Notes under the pieces: generated by a model | What the model was told of the DNA's origin: nothing | The model's input: only the letters and a program-made list of their open reading frames with translations | Database searches by the model: none | Program-made: the position numbers and the translations under genes | NCBI RefSeq assembly: GCF_902148845.1 | Contig: NC_043746.1 | Location: forward strand, 25,316,521 to 25,380,520 | DNA length: 64,000 nt | Source: Salarias fasciatus | Taxonomy: Eukaryota > Chordata > Actinopteri > Blenniiformes > Blenniidae | Reading direction: 5' to 3' | Shown here: in pieces, positions 42,969-54,613 of the stretch | Layout: every line of letters begins with the position of its first letter | Position numbering within the stretch: position 1 is the stretch's first letter

Positions 42969-45035
42969 GTGTCGCTCCCGGTTCCGGAGCGGGTGACGTC
43001 CTGTCTCCGGTCCCGGAGCTGCACCGGACCTGTCAATGCACTAACACCCGGCGCATGCGCAGTGGCGCACGCCGGTTGCAACCGCATCTTGTCACTAGGG
43101 GGCGCCATAACACCGTTTATGGAGTCTCCAGTGACAGGCGGTCTGACAGACGCTGTCACATCACTCTGCCTGAGGACAGAGAGATGGGCCGCGCTCCCCA
43201 GCTCAGCCTGGGTCCTGAGAACGGTATCGCGGGGTTACAGGCTTCAGTTTGCAGCCGTTCCCCCTCGTTTCTCTGGTATAGTGCATTCTCAGGCGCGCGG
43301 AGAGTCAGCTCGTGTTCTCCAGGAGGAAATTCACTCGCTATTGGAAAAGAGAGCAATATGCGTGGTGCCTCCCGGACAATGTCAGAGCGGCTTTTATTCC
43401 AGGTATTTCCTGGTCCCCAAACGAGGAGGGACCGGGATTCGCCCAATCCTGGATCTCCGGGCTCTGAACAAATACCTCAGAACATACCAGTTCAGGATGC
43501 TTACACACGCATCCCTGCTGCGTATGGTGCGTCGGAACGACTGGTTCACGTCAGTCGACCTCAAAGACGCATATTTCCACATTCCGATATATCCTCCTCA
43601 CAGGAAATATCTGAGGTTTGCTTTTCAGGGTGTTTGTTACGAGTACAGAGTGCTGCCCTTCGGGTTATCTCTGAGCCCAAGGGTGTTTGTGCGTTGTACG
43701 GAAGAGGCCATTGCCCCGCTACGGCGACAGGGCATCAGGCTGGCCACGTACTTGGACGATTGGCTCCTCCTGGCACGGTCCAGAGAGGACGCCATCGCGC
43801 AAACGCACATCCTCATAAAACACCTGATCGACCTGGGTTTTATGATAAACTGGGAAAAGAGTGTATTATCTCCAGTGCAGAAAATAATCTTCCTGGGGTT
43901 ATCACTCGACTCGGTGTCCTTCACGGCCCGTCTGTCAGCGGCGAGGGTGAACGCTTTCAGAGCCTGCCTCTCGCGTTTCACCCTGCGCAATCTGGTCCCC
44001 TTCAGATTATGCCTCCGACTACTGGGCCTGATGGCTTCGGCCATCCTTGTAGTCCGGCTCGGCCGTCTGTACATGAGGGATTTTCAGCTGTGGGTGCGTT
44101 CCCTCAGGCTGAATCCCGTGCGTCATGGTGCACGGAGGGTGACGGTCAGTGCGCAATGCGTAATGGCACTGCGTCGCTGGCGCCACCTGGCTTTTCTGGT
44201 GACAGGGGTGCCTATGGGCCCCGTCCTGTCCCGGAAAGTGATCACCACAGACGAGAGCATGTCGGGCTGGGGTGGTATATGCGAGGACCGTTACGTGAGG
44301 GGCGTCTGGAGCGAGGATCTCCAGCGCGCTCACATAAACTACCTCGAGCTCTTGGCGGTGTTTCTCACGCTGAGACGCTTTCTCCCGCTTCTCAGGGGAC
44401 ATCATGTCCTGGTGAGAACGGACAATACGACGACGGTGGCATATATCAACCGTCACGGAGGTCTGCGCTCCCGGCAATTACACATGCTGGCACGCAGACT
44501 GATCCTGTGGAGCAGCGTCCGCCTCCGGTCTCTGAGAGCCACCCATGTCCCGGGGGCTCTGAACCGGGGGGCGGACCTGTTGTCCAGGGGTGCGCCGCTC
44601 TACGGGGAATGGATGTTACATCCAGCCCTCGTGGAGCAGGTGTGGGCCCGCTTTGGCAGAGCCGCTGTGGATCTGTTCGCATCGAGAGAGAACGCGCAAT
44701 GTCCGCTGTTTTTCTCAATACGCGATCCAGGTGCGCCGCTCGGCGTGGACGCGCTCGCGCACGTCTGGCCGTCGGTCCTCCTGTATGCTTTTCCCCCGTT
44801 GGCTTTGATTCCCCCGACTCTGGACAGAGTCAGGGAGCATCGCCACACGCTGGTTCTGATAGCTCCGCAGTGGTCGGCCATGCACTGGCTAGCGGAGGTT
44901 TATCAGCTCCTGTCGGGGCAGCCATGGCAGCTTCCCCTCCGCAGGGACATGCTGTCACAGGCAGGGGGAGCAGTTTTTCACCCACATCCGGAGCGCCTGG
45001 CTCTTTGGGCCTGGCCCCTGAGTGGTGTAATTTAA
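42969..45035 (+). CDS. DIRS reverse transcriptase and RNase H
   Basis: Second open frame of the DIRS element. It holds a reverse transcriptase with VDLKDAYFHIPI and the YLDDW catalytic box, followed by an RNase H domain (TDESMSGWGG, YLELLAVFL, RTDNTT). This is the normal order in the family. Confidence 0.88.
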   Translation: MSLPVPERVTSCLRSRSCTGPVNALTPGACAVAHAGCNRILSLGGAITPFMESPVTGGLTDAVTSLCLRTERWAALPSSAWVLRTVSRGYRLQFAAVPPRFSGIVHSQARGESARVLQEEIHSLLEKRAICVVPPGQCQSGFYSRYFLVPKRGGTGIRPILDLRALNKYLRTYQFRMLTHASLLRMVRRNDWFTSVDLKDAYFHIPIYPPHRKYLRFAFQGVCYEYRVLPFGLSLSPRVFVRCTEEAIAPLRRQGIRLATYLDDWLLLARSREDAIAQTHILIKHLIDLGFMINWEKSVLSPVQKIIFLGLSLDSVSFTARLSAARVNAFRACLSRFTLRNLVPFRLCLRLLGLMASAILVVRLGRLYMRDFQLWVRSLRLNPVRHGARRVTVSAQCVMALRRWRHLAFLVTGVPMGPVLSRKVITTDESMSGWGGICEDRYVRGVWSEDLQRAHINYLELLAVFLTLRRFLPLLRGHHVLVRTDNTTTVAYINRHGGLRSRQLHMLARRLILWSSVRLRSLRATHVPGALNRGADLLSRGAPLYGEWMLHPALVEQVWARFGRAAVDLFASRENAQCPLFFSIRDPGAPLGVDALAHVWPSVLLYAFPPLALIPPTLDRVREHRHTLVLIAPQWSAMHWLAEVYQLLSGQPWQLPLRRDMLSQAGGAVFHPHPERLALWAWPLSGVI

Positions 45036-46051
45036 ATACTGCTGGACTCCCTCAGAATGTGATTGACACTATTCAGAGTGCTAGAGCAGCCTCCACTAGG
45101 TCTCTTTATGACTGTAAGTGGAGGGTGTTTGAGGAGTGGTGTCAGAAAAAAGGACACATCTCCTTTCAGTGCACTGTTGGTGTTATTTTGTCATTCTTGC
45201 AGGACTTGATTGACAAACGTAAAGCCTTCTCCACAATAAAGGTGTATCTGGCTGCAATTGCCGCGTGCCATGTGGGGTTTGGTGGAAAAACGGTCAGCCA
45301 GCATCCTTTGGTCTGCCGTTTCATGAAAGGGGCACGCAGGCTGCTTCCTGTTTCCAGGCCGCTGGCGCCCCCATGGGACTTGGCGGTGGTTTTACATGGG
45401 CTCTCCGGAGCTCCGTTTGAACCACTGGAGGAGGTGAGCTTGAAGCATCTGTCTCTGAAGACAGCGCTGCTTCTAGCTTTGGCCTCTGCCAAGCGTGTTA
45501 GTGACATTCATGCACTCTCAGTGCACTCCTCGTGCACTCAGTTTGCCCCTGGGAATGCCAGGGTGTCACTGAAGCCCCACCTGGCCTTCGTGCCCAAGGT
45601 GGTGGGCTCATGCTCTCCTATTGTTCTTACAGCATTTTCTCCACCGCCATTTTCTTCTCCGGAAGAACGGCGGCTGCACATGCTGTGTCCAGTCCGTGCC
45701 TTGCGGATTTATATGGACAGGACAATGGGGTTTCGGGAAGGTGACCAGCTCTTTGTGTCCTGGGCTCGCCCCTGCAGGGGCAGACCCATCACGAAGCAGC
45801 GACTCTCCCACTGGATTGTGGGAGCGATCGCCCTGGCCTACACGTGTCAAGGTCTTCAGGCCCCTGTGGGCCTGTGGGCCCATTCTACACGTGGCCTGGC
45901 TGCATCCTGGGCCCTGTGTAAAGGGGTGTCAATTCAGGAGATTTGTGCAGCTGCGAGCTGGTCATCACCTCTCACCTTCGTCCGCTTTTATAAGCTGGAC
46001 ATCCCTGCTCTGAGCCTGGCTCATGCAGTACTGACTGCGGGGCTCTCTTAG
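45000..46051 (+). CDS. DIRS tyrosine recombinase
   Basis: A separate frame, overlapping the end of the reverse transcriptase frame, encodes a tyrosine recombinase. It has the catalytic Arg region (SAKRVSDIHAL), HSTRG and the C-terminal Tyr (RFYKLD). The true start is uncertain because this frame is open far upstream; 45000 is approximate. In the family this enzyme integrates a circular DNA intermediate instead of using an integrase. Confidence 0.85.
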
Positions 46052-46923
46052 GGCAGGGGGGAGGGCCTTTCCTGAGAGCTGGTGGTCGATCGAGATAAGC
46101 ATGTCTGGCAATACGGGAGTTTCCATATCCCATAGTGAGACATCGAAACGAATGCTATGAAAGAGAACTTTAGGTTACTTAACGTAACCCCGGTTCTCAG
46201 AGTAGCATGAGTGAGATGTCTCACCAGACAGCCCTTCTTGCTGGGCGAAGCGAGAAGAGGTGCTTATTTTGAGTGACGCTCCGTAGATGACGCAGGCTAC
46301 TTAAAGGGTAGGTGGCTCCACCCTCGGTGGGCGTCGCGATCACCAGCCAATCAGGATTGGCGTAGTGAGATAAATGCTTCTGAGGCATACGCTGGGGGCG
46401 TATCCCATAGTGAGACATCTCACTCATGCTACTCTGAGAACCGGGGTTACGTTAAGTAACCTAAAGTTTTCGTACAGCTCTGCAAAAATCCTGCGGAGGC
46501 GCTCAAGACAAGGCCTCTTAATGGTGAACTCTGTTGATGCGCCGTTAAAAAACTGCTTGGTGTTTCTTGTCGTTGCGAGTTCTGGTGATGTGTTTGAAGT
46601 GGGGGATGTACTTTGTGTGGCAGTACAACGCGTATTCAGAGTTTGTGTGGCGGACATCGGTGGTGCAGCCATCGCTCTCTGCCCGACGGTGCTGTCTCTC
46701 CGGTTATTCAACTACGACTTCATAGGGGGCGCTGCAGCGTGGGCCTCTCAGTGCGGTCCTGACAGTGCAGTCTGCGGCACCGCAGGGACACGGCGTACCA
46801 TTGGCTCGGTGGGCGCAGCAGTCTGAGGCCTGTAGTACTGCTTCACTCCACCAGAGGGCGCCACAGGCACGTCTACCGTGACGCTTACAATGAGGAGTTG
46901 AAATTGTCCTGTTTTGTTTTGTT

Positions 46924-46982
<59 letters not shown>

Positions 46983-46986
46983 TTTT
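46924..46986. repeat. (TTTA)n microsatellite of the U2 spacer
   Basis: A TTTA array lies about 350 bp upstream of U2 gene 2. Arrays at the same place in other units (about 54232-54267, 55912-55930, 57588-57644, 59290-59350, 60998-61050, 62701-62745) differ in length and explain most of the unit length variation. In the leftmost unit (about 33916-33960) it has decayed. Confidence 0.9.
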
Positions 46987-47643
46987 TTTGTCTGCCTGAC
47001 AAGTTTCTTCCAGCATGTCGGATCAAATCTAAATTACTTCCCGAACTCATGCATTTGACGGTCACAGAGATGATTATGTGTTTGATGAAGACATGAGCAT
47101 TCATGTGTCGGGACCAAGATCCCTCGACTTTCTACTGGACCAGAATGGAGCACGTGACTACAGACGCAGACTGCCAGCATAAAGTAAACCCTCCTGACTG
47201 TCCTTTAAAGTCGTGGGATCGGCGGCAGGATGCTCAGACTGTAAGTCCTAAATGAAGACGCTCAAGTGTCAGACCGGAAGTCACTGTGTCAGTACGGACA
47301 ATGACGTCCTCCCTTGGGACGCGTCGTCAGTATCGCTTCTCGGCCTTTTGGCTAAGACAGCGGTCGCCTCCTTAGGGTGGTGTTTTTGTTGCCTGCTGTG
47401 GCCTGAAACACACCAAATAGGAGGTTCATTGTCAGTGTGTGCCTGAGGTAAGTGATCTGCATTTGCACTTTAGTGGTAGGTGAGCACTTTGCTTGAAAGG
47501 ACTTGCACTGCCTGGGGACTGAGAGGAGCTGTTCTCGTAGCTTCCTTTCAGTCTTCTTTTATTGTTTTTGTAATTTTTTTCACCGTTTTATTTATTTATT
47601 GTATTTATTAGTGCTTCTACTTTCAGCTGGTGGTGCCTCCAAA

Positions 47644-48945
47644 ATGTCGGCCAGCTATGCCGGCATGCGGAGGCACCACAGCGTGCGTTTTATCTTCACG
47701 GAGACAGAATGGCCACCTGTTTCCATGTCCAGACTTGATTTCTCAAGAAAAATCATCCAAGGCTTGTTTGGCTTCGCTCCCTCTGACCTGAACTGCATCC
47801 TGACGCTGCCTTTCAACAAAGGATTTGATGTGAGTTTTTGTACTGCTGCACTTCTGAGAAGGTTCTGGTGTGTGTATGAGGATGAGAAATCCCAGTTGTC
47901 TATGTTCGCTGTTGAGAAGCTTTCTGACAATGCGTTTAAAACCGTTATTGTCAGAATGTTCAATGAAACTGTGAATGCAGAAGACATTTGTGCGTGGCTG
48001 GGTAGATATTGCACTGTTAAAGGCCAGGCTACCAAAGTGAGAGATGAGGACGGCATCTGGAACTGCGCCTGGAGGATCCCCATTTTACAGTGGCAGGATC
48101 CCCAGGGCTTCCAGGGCCTGAAACATCTCCCACCCATGATAGTCCTGGGAGAAAACAGAGGCTACATCCACTACCAAGGACAGCCTAAACTCTGCCGTAA
48201 GTGTGGCCAGCACGGCCACCTGGCTGAAGCGTGTGTGCAGGTTGTCTGTAGGAAGTGCAGAGAAATTGGTCACATTTTTGAGGAATGTACCAATGGCAGA
48301 CGGTGCAATCTCTGTGGAGACTCAGACCATCTCTTCAGAGACTGCCCCAAATCTTTTGCCAACAAGTTGAAGGCAGCAAAGGAGCAGGAAAATCAGAGGG
48401 AGAAACAAAATGAAGAAAGAGCTGGGCATGAGAAGCAGGTGTGTGAGTTAATTGAACAATTGGTTGTGGAAAACCCTGAAGTCCCTCCAGTCACCGGGAT
48501 TGGAGGAGAAGGTTCAGGTGAGGCAGCAGAGGGGGAGGGGCCTGCGGCGGCCTCCCCAGGTGAATCCACTGGGGATAACGAGGCCATGCAGGCAGACGGT
48601 GGAGCTGTTTCCAGTGGTGAGGAAAACCAGGGTTGCAGTGATGAAGCCTCCCTCCCCAGCGCCCAGCAACCCAAGAGACCGGCGTCAGAACTGTCCTCTG
48701 AGTCCCCTCAGGGCTCAGAGAAGAGGGGGAGAGTCGAGACCTACTCAGACAGTTCATCTGTGGAGGGATCTCGAATCTTCCCCTCCGGTTCCCCCAACGA
48801 GGTCTCTTTTGTTACAATAACTCTGCAATCAACCCCTAAAGGTTTTACAAAAGACACCGAGACTACTGGAGAGATCAGCTCCCAGAGTCCGGAGGGGGAT
48901 CAGAGCTCCCACCCTTCACTCCCCAGCAATGGGAGTGAAGGCTGA
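47644..48945 (+). CDS. Keno-like ORF1 protein, copy 2 (433 aa)
   Basis: Same length as copy 1, with all three CCHC knuckles intact. The start is the ATG in CCAAAATGTCGGCC (MSASYAGMRRHHS). It should bind element RNA. The stop is 75 bases before ORF2. It shows no damage. Confidence 0.92.
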   Translation: MSASYAGMRRHHSVRFIFTETEWPPVSMSRLDFSRKIIQGLFGFAPSDLNCILTLPFNKGFDVSFCTAALLRRFWCVYEDEKSQLSMFAVEKLSDNAFKTVIVRMFNETVNAEDICAWLGRYCTVKGQATKVRDEDGIWNCAWRIPILQWQDPQGFQGLKHLPPMIVLGENRGYIHYQGQPKLCRKCGQHGHLAEACVQVVCRKCREIGHIFEECTNGRRCNLCGDSDHLFRDCPKSFANKLKAAKEQENQREKQNEERAGHEKQVCELIEQLVVENPEVPPVTGIGGEGSGEAAEGEGPAAASPGESTGDNEAMQADGGAVSSGEENQGCSDEASLPSAQQPKRPASELSSESPQGSEKRGRVETYSDSSSVEGSRIFPSGSPNEVSFVTITLQSTPKGFTKDTETTGEISSQSPEGDQSSHPSLPSNGSEG

Positions 48946-49020
48946 GCCCTGCTCACAAGTAAGATCTTAGTCCCTTCTGTCGAAATGGTTGTATTGTCTT
49001 AAATACTCTTAGTCTTTTAA

Positions 49021-52000
49021 ATGTCTTACCTGTTATTTTTAACCATACTCATGACTCTCACCTTCTCTACCATTAATGTGAGAAGTGTGAAGTCTAGAGT
49101 TAGAGCCAAGAGCACCTTATCCTTTTTAAGCTCTTTTAAGTCTGATGTGTTTTTATTACAGGAATGTGCAATACCGTTTTTAAAACATTACAAACAGTGG
49201 GAGGAGATGTGGCCACTCCCATCGGTGTGGAGTGGCTCCAACAGCAATAAAAATGATGGAGTGGCCATTTTAATTAACAATCCTCAGGTTCTGGTGAAGG
49301 GCAGCACTGTGGTGAGAGACGGTAGGGCACTTTTAACACATTTGACTTTTATGGGACAGGATTTTAAGCTCTTGAATATTTATGGTTTTAATGACAAAAA
49401 TGACAGGCTTGACCTTTTAGAAGATCTGCAGTCCCACATGCTCGGACGTGTGCCACTGATTTTAGGAGGTGATTTTAACTGTATTTTAACTAGAAAAGAT
49501 AGAAAAGGAGCAGGAGGGGATTTTAAAGTAGACAAAACATCAGTTTTATTGCAGGGCCTATGCAAGGATTTTAAACTACAGGACTGTTTTAAAACCATGC
49601 ATCCCAGAGAGGAGGGCTTCACTTGGTTCAGTAGTGACAGCACCAGAGCCTCTCGCATAGATTATTTTTTTACACGTGACTGCCCACCAACTGATGCTAG
49701 ATTGACTCCTGTCTTTTTTTCGGATCACCTCATACTGTCTTGCACTCTTTCACTCTCTTCAGGTGTGACTGTTGGGAGAGGTCTGTGGAAGCTCAACTGC
49801 TCCCTGCTGGAGGACCAACAGGTGGTGGACCAGTACAGGGAGCAGTACAGAGAGTGGCAGACCCTCCAAGACATGTACGACTCACGAGCACAGTGGTGGG
49901 AGATGGTGAAGGGAAGGACCCAGACTTTTTTCAGACAGAGTGGCACACGGAAAAAAGCTAAGGAAAACCGATGCATGATGGGACTGCAGAAAAGACTACA
50001 GAGGTATTTTAACTTAAACCAGTACGGTCTCGATTTTACTTTAGAAATCAAACAGGTCAAAAAACAAATGTCAGACATAGCGGAAACAAGAAGTAAAGGA
50101 GTCATCTTAAGGAGTGGAGAGAAGGAAATTGAAGAAGGAGAAAAGTGCACTCGGTACTTCTTTAAAAAGATAATAAGTAAAGGAGGAGCCATGACTAAAT
50201 TAACAAAAGAAGATGGGAGTACAACTGAGACAACAATAGGTATGAAGGAAACAATCGAAAAATTTTATAACAACCTCTACCAAACGAAACCTGTCAACAT
50301 GGATGCACTGAAGGAAGTTTTAAGTTTTATTGATCAAAAAATAGATGACAGTGTGCTTTTAACCCAGGATTTTACCCTTTTAGAGTTAAATAACTCCATG
50401 ACAAGTTTTAAGAAAGGAAAGTCACCTGGACAAGACGGACTTCCTTTCGAGTTTTATTTGACTTTCTGGGACATTTTAGCACCTGACCTGCTCACTGTTT
50501 TTAAAAACTTTGACAAATCTGAGAGACTTCCGGACAGTTTTAGAATAGGGATAGTGACTCTACTACACAAAGACAAAGACAAGACCGACCTAAGAAACTG
50601 GAGACCGATCACGCTTTTAAATTTTGACTGTAAACTTTTTAGTAAACTTTTATCTTTACGTATGTCCATGTTTTTAAAGGACCTGATTCACCCGGATCAA
50701 GCCTGTGCCATCCCGGGGAGGAGGATCACCGACAGCCTCCAGCTGATTCGAGACACCATCTGTTTTGCGAGAGACAGAAACATCCGGCTAGTTGTCCTAA
50801 ATTTAGATTTTGAGAAAGCCTTTGATCGGGTCTCGCACCAGTACCTCTTCCAGGTACTGCAAAAAATGGGCTTCCCAGAAAGGTTTATAGCATGGGTGGG
50901 ATTGCTGTACCGGGACATCAGCAGCAAATTTGTGGTTAATGGGCATCTTACAAAAGCAGTGAATGTCAACTGCGGTGTCCGTCAGGGATGTCCGTTATCT
51001 GCCCTCCTCTACGTGGCGTGCGTAGAACCCCTGGCACAGATCTTGAGAAGGGATCAACGAATCAACGGGGTGACTATTCCGGGGAGCGGGGGACTTACGA
51101 CCAAATGTGTTGTGTACATGGACGACGTAAATGTTTTATGCACCAACCTTTTATCCGTCAACAGGACCTTGGACGTGACTGACTTTTATGGACGGGCCTC
51201 TGGGTCAAAGCTAAACCGAGCCAAGACCCAAGCCCAATTTTACGGACCATGGACAGCCCCTGAGACGACAGCACTGCCCCTGACTGTGACCCAGACTGGA
51301 CAAAAAATACTCGGGGTCAAATTTGACACGGAGGGAGGGGGAGAGACTAATTGGCCGGTCATAATAGGGAAAGTGAGACAGAGACTAGGATTCTGGGGAC
51401 TTAGAGGACTGACCATGGAAGGAAAGGTTTTAATCATTAAAGCAGTGATTTTACCTTTGCTTTTACTGATCAGTTCTGTTTTTATGCCCCCCAGGAGAGT
51501 GCTTTTAGACCTCGATCGAGCCATTTTTTATTTCCTGTGGGGGTCCAAGTGGGAGAGACTGAGGCGGGAGGTCATGAAGCTGCCAAAAGAAAAAGGAGGG
51601 AAAGCAGTACCTGATTTTCGCTTGGTCTTGGGAAGTTTTTATACAGCACAGCATCTTACGGTTGCCACGGACCCCTCCAGGAACCCAAAGACGTCAGCGA
51701 TGGCTCGTTTCTGGATGGGGTCCTACCTCCGACGCCTCAGTATTTTATCCACCGATCTTAAAGTCCCCGTTTCTTTTAACCGGCCTCCAGACTACGATTT
51801 TATTAGACAGTTTCTGAAACATTTTAGCCTTGAAAAGGAGGAGTTGCAGATTTTAAGTAACCACAGATCCATTATTTCTGTTGTGCAGGAGCGGGAACCA
51901 GTGAGTCCAGTGCGCGGGCTTGCATTCGGCGAGCCCTCCACAGTTTGGCGCAACGTAAACCATCCTGTCCTCCCAAACAGACTCCGGGACCTGTCATGGC

Positions 52001-52551
52001 TGGTGGCTCATGAGATTCTCCCAGTCAGGTCCGTCATGCACTCCCGGGGAATGGCGGCGCACTCAACCTGCCCCCGGCCTGGTTGTGGCGCTCCAGAGTC
52101 GGTGAGGCACCTCCTCTGGGAGTGCAGCGCTGCTGTCGACCAGTGGGCAACGGCCGGCTCCTCGCAATTCCCGTACTTACCAGCAGGGGAGGTCCTTACA
52201 GCACAGCTGGTGCTGTATGGGGTGAGCCACAAACCTATGAGAAAAGAGGACTTTGCAAAGACATGGCTCACCCTGGCCGCCATCAAAGACGCCACCTGGA
52301 CCTCCAGAAACCTGCTGGTGAGAAGGCATAGGCAGATCCCCCCCGTGGCTGTGGTCCAGATGGCCGCAGCAACCGTGAGGTTGGTGGAAGCTGCAGGCGG
52401 CAGGCCGAGGACACAGCCACAAAGAAGAATCGCCTCCCTGCCCATTCGGATGGAGGAGCCGGAGCCACACAGTCAAAGGTCGAGGCAGCAACGGCCTGGC
52501 TCTCCGGGTGCGGCTGGTGGGAAGGAGCAGGAGGGAGAGGATCTCCTCTGA
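49021..52551 (+). CDS. Keno-like ORF2, AP endonuclease and reverse transcriptase, copy 2 (1176 aa)
   Basis: Same domain order as copy 1: endonuclease motifs INVRS, LLQEC, GGDFN, SRIDYF and SDH; reverse transcriptase with [29 protein letters not shown] and YMDD; and the C-terminal Cys/His motif. About 21 residues differ from copy 1. At the conserved positions (IPGRR, ILGVKF) this copy carries the usual residue. Open throughout. The predicted enzyme nicks U2 DNA and copies the element RNA there. Confidence 0.93.
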   Translation: MSYLLFLTILMTLTFSTINVRSVKSRVRAKSTLSFLSSFKSDVFLLQECAIPFLKHYKQWEEMWPLPSVWSGSNSNKNDGVAILINNPQVLVKGSTVVRDGRALLTHLTFMGQDFKLLNIYGFNDKNDRLDLLEDLQSHMLGRVPLILGGDFNCILTRKDRKGAGGDFKVDKTSVLLQGLCKDFKLQDCFKTMHPREEGFTWFSSDSTRASRIDYFFTRDCPPTDARLTPVFFSDHLILSCTLSLSSGVTVGRGLWKLNCSLLEDQQVVDQYREQYREWQTLQDMYDSRAQWWEMVKGRTQTFFRQSGTRKKAKENRCMMGLQKRLQRYFNLNQYGLDFTLEIKQVKKQMSDIAETRSKGVILRSGEKEIEEGEKCTRYFFKKIISKGGAMTKLTKEDGSTTETTIGMKETIEKFYNNLYQTKPVNMDALKEVLSFIDQKIDDSVLLTQDFTLLELNNSMTSFKKGKSPGQDGLPFEFYLTFWDILAPDLLTVFKNFDKSERLPDSFRIGIVTLLHKDKDKTDLRNWRPITLLNFDCKLFSKLLSLRMSMFLKDLIHPDQACAIPGRRITDSLQLIRDTICFARDRNIRLVVLNLDFEKAFDRVSHQYLFQVLQKMGFPERFIAWVGLLYRDISSKFVVNGHLTKAVNVNCGVRQGCPLSALLYVACVEPLAQILRRDQRINGVTIPGSGGLTTKCVVYMDDVNVLCTNLLSVNRTLDVTDFYGRASGSKLNRAKTQAQFYGPWTAPETTALPLTVTQTGQKILGVKFDTEGGGETNWPVIIGKVRQRLGFWGLRGLTMEGKVLIIKAVILPLLLLISSVFMPPRRVLLDLDRAIFYFLWGSKWERLRREVMKLPKEKGGKAVPDFRLVLGSFYTAQHLTVATDPSRNPKTSAMARFWMGSYLRRLSILSTDLKVPVSFNRPPDYDFIRQFLKHFSLEKEELQILSNHRSIISVVQEREPVSPVRGLAFGEPSTVWRNVNHPVLPNRLRDLSWLVAHEILPVRSVMHSRGMAAHSTCPRPGCGAPESVRHLLWECSAAVDQWATAGSSQFPYLPAGEVLTAQLVLYGVSHKPMRKEDFAKTWLTLAAIKDATWTSRNLLVRRHRQIPPVAVVQMAAATVRLVEAAGGRPRTQPQRRIASLPIRMEEPEPHSQRSRQQRPGSPGAAGGKEQEGEDLL

Positions 52552-54233
52552 GCACCATGGCAGAATCCCGAGAGACCAAATGTTTGGGAGAACAGGATGA
52601 GTTCCTCTTGTTAAGGACTCACTGCCCTCCTGCACAACAGAAAGGACTTTTTAATAGTTGCACTCCTTTAATTGATTTTTACAATGATGGACACTTTCTT
52701 TGACTTCAAATGATCTCATTTTATGACCGCACAGGGCCTGATCTTATATGTATTTATTTGTAAATAATTATTTATTTTATCACTGCCATGATATTGTAAA
52801 TAGATGACCGGCACCTGCGATGGAAAACCCGTGACAGAAATGTATTGTACAATGTGCCGAATAAAACCTTGGACAAGGGGAAAAAAGAAATCATTACCTG
52901 TGATGGAAAAAATGTGAAAGAAATGTCATGTATTGTCTGAAGTGTCAATAAAATCTTGTAAAAGAAAAAAATCTGTTCTTATCAGTTTAATATCTGATAC
53001 GTCCCCTATCTGGGGACTATATATTAAATTGGTTTTTGGAACAGGGAGATGGAATAGGGGCTTGCTCCGTCCACTCCACGCATCGACCTGGTATTGCAGT
53101 ACTTCTGGGAGCGGTGCACCCCCCACACCCTCTGTGGTCGAAGGAAATTTTGTGAGTTGCTGCTCATGTGTGCACAGCGGCGGGTTACGTTTGACTCTTA
53201 GGTCAAGGCCTCTGAGGTTCTTCTGTAACGTCGTGCTAGTATTTTAAGTTCACCCCAGTGAACTGTCAATAAGTCCCAGATTATTGAAAGTCGTTGCTGA
53301 CAGTGCTGTCTTTGAGATGCTCAGTTATTTGTCACTGTGATTTTCTTCTGTTTATTCTTATTCTTTTTGTTGTTGTTGTTGTTGAGTGTTTTTGCTAAGG
53401 CATTTGTATTTTCAAGTCTAAGCGACTTTTACCGTCTGAGTCATTTTCAGAAAACATTTGTTGGCGTGTATGAGTTGGATGCATTCTGATACACACGCGA
53501 CTGCATTTTCATGCAGTGACATTTCTACACCACTTGGGGGCGCCGGCGTCGAAGGAGAGAGCCGGAGACGGAGCACCAAGTGGAGCCCATGTCTTTTTGT
53601 AAGTTCGTATTTACTAGCTGTCCTGGATTTGTCTTTTTGCTCCTCAAAACTGCATGTTTAATTTTGACTTAACTAGTTATTTCTCACTGTCAACTACTAC
53701 TCAGAAGCGAAAACTTGCAGTATTTGTACGAAACGAGTAAACTCGACGGCTTCATTTGTGCGTTTACTGGAGTTTTCGTACAGCTCTGCAAAAATCCTGC
53801 GGAGGCGCTCAAGACAAGGCCTCTTAATGGTGAACTCTGTTGATGCGCCGTTAAAAAACTGCCTGGTGTTTCTTGTCGTTGCGAGTTCTGGTGATGTGTT
53901 TGAAGTGGGGGATGTACTTTGTGTGGCAGTACAACGCGTATTCAGAGTTTGTGTGGCGGACATCGGTGGCGCAGCCATCGCTCTCTGCCCGACGGTGCTG
54001 TCTCTCTGGTTATTCAACTACGACTTCATAGGGGGCGCTGCAGCGTGGGCCTCTCAGTGCGGTCCTGACAGTGCAGTCTGCGGCACCGCAGGGACACGGC
54101 GTACCATTGGCTCGGTGGGCGCAGCAGTCTGAGGCCTGTAGTACTGCTTCACTCCACCAGAGGGCGCCACAGGCACGTCTACCGTGACGCTTACAATGAG
54201 GAGTTGAAATTGTCCTGTTTTGTTTTGTTGTAT

Positions 54234-54264
<31 letters not shown>

Positions 54265-54429
54265 TTTTTTTGTCTGTCTGACAAGTTTCTTCCAGCATGT
54301 CGGATCAAATCTAAATTACTTCCCGAACTCATGCATTTGACGGTCACAGAGATGATTATGTGTTTGATGAAGACATGAGCATTCATGTGTCGGGACCAAG
54401 ATCCCTCGACTTTCTACTGGACCAGAATG

Positions 54430-54613
54430 GAGCACGTGACTACAGACGCAGACTGCCAGCATAAAGTAAACCCTCCTGACTGTCCTTTAAAGTCGTGGGA
54501 TCGGCGGCAGGATGCTCAGACTGTAAGTCCTAAATGAAGACGCTCAAGTGTCAGACCGGAAGTCACTGTGTCAGTACGGACAATGACGTCTTCCCTTGGG
54601 ACGCGTCGTCAGT
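54430..54613 (+). promoter_or_regulatory. U2 promoter region (representative of all units)
   Basis: U2 genes use a TATA-less RNA polymerase II snRNA promoter. Directly visible upstream of the start at 54614 are an E-box CACGTG at 54433-54438 (about -180), an ETS-type CCGGAAGT near 54557 (about -57, where the proximal sequence element is expected) and TGACGTC at 54584-54590 (about -30 to -24). The block is the same in every unit, including those upstream of the split genes. I could not identify a proximal sequence element by consensus. Confidence 0.5.

Larger units (their letters stand above)
40737..46468 (+). mobile_element. DIRS-family retroelement in U2 spacer
   Basis: A DIRS1-type tyrosine-recombinase retroelement of about 5.7 kb is inserted in the spacer between U2 genes 1 and 2. 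The spacer continues without loss on either side, and GTT trinucleotides mark both borders (40734-40736 and 46466-46468). The termini are inverted repeats (roughly 40763-40915 against 46270-46420). Near 46125-46225 an internal region is complementary to both outer ends, the hallmark of this family. Parts: a gag-like ORF, a reverse transcriptase/RNase H ORF and a tyrosine recombinase, in overlapping frames as is usual for DIRS. Both ends and all three coding regions look whole, so the insertion appears young. Confidence 0.92.
47358..52970 (+). mobile_element. Keno-like non-LTR retrotransposon, copy 2
   Basis: Full-length copy of 5613 bp, same structure and orientation as copy 1. The 5' UTR differs more from copy 1 than the ORFs do (for example AGCGGTCGCCTCCTTAGG at the start), and the A-rich tail is shorter. 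Both ORFs are open, with family-typical residues at all reverse transcriptase motifs. This is the better candidate for an active element. Confidence 0.9.
47332..53120 (+). pseudogene. U2 snRNA gene 2, split by Keno-like element
   Basis: U2 nt 1-26 are at 47332-47357 and nt 38-187 at 52971-53120. The same 11 bases are missing as in gene 1, so both interruptions use identical junctions. Non-functional as snRNA. Confidence 0.96.

Noticed and set aside
42803-44700. Long open frame on the plus strand opposite in phase to the DIRS reverse transcriptase
   Set aside because: It is a GC-rich overlapping frame without domain content in this part; only its far end carries the tyrosine recombinase.
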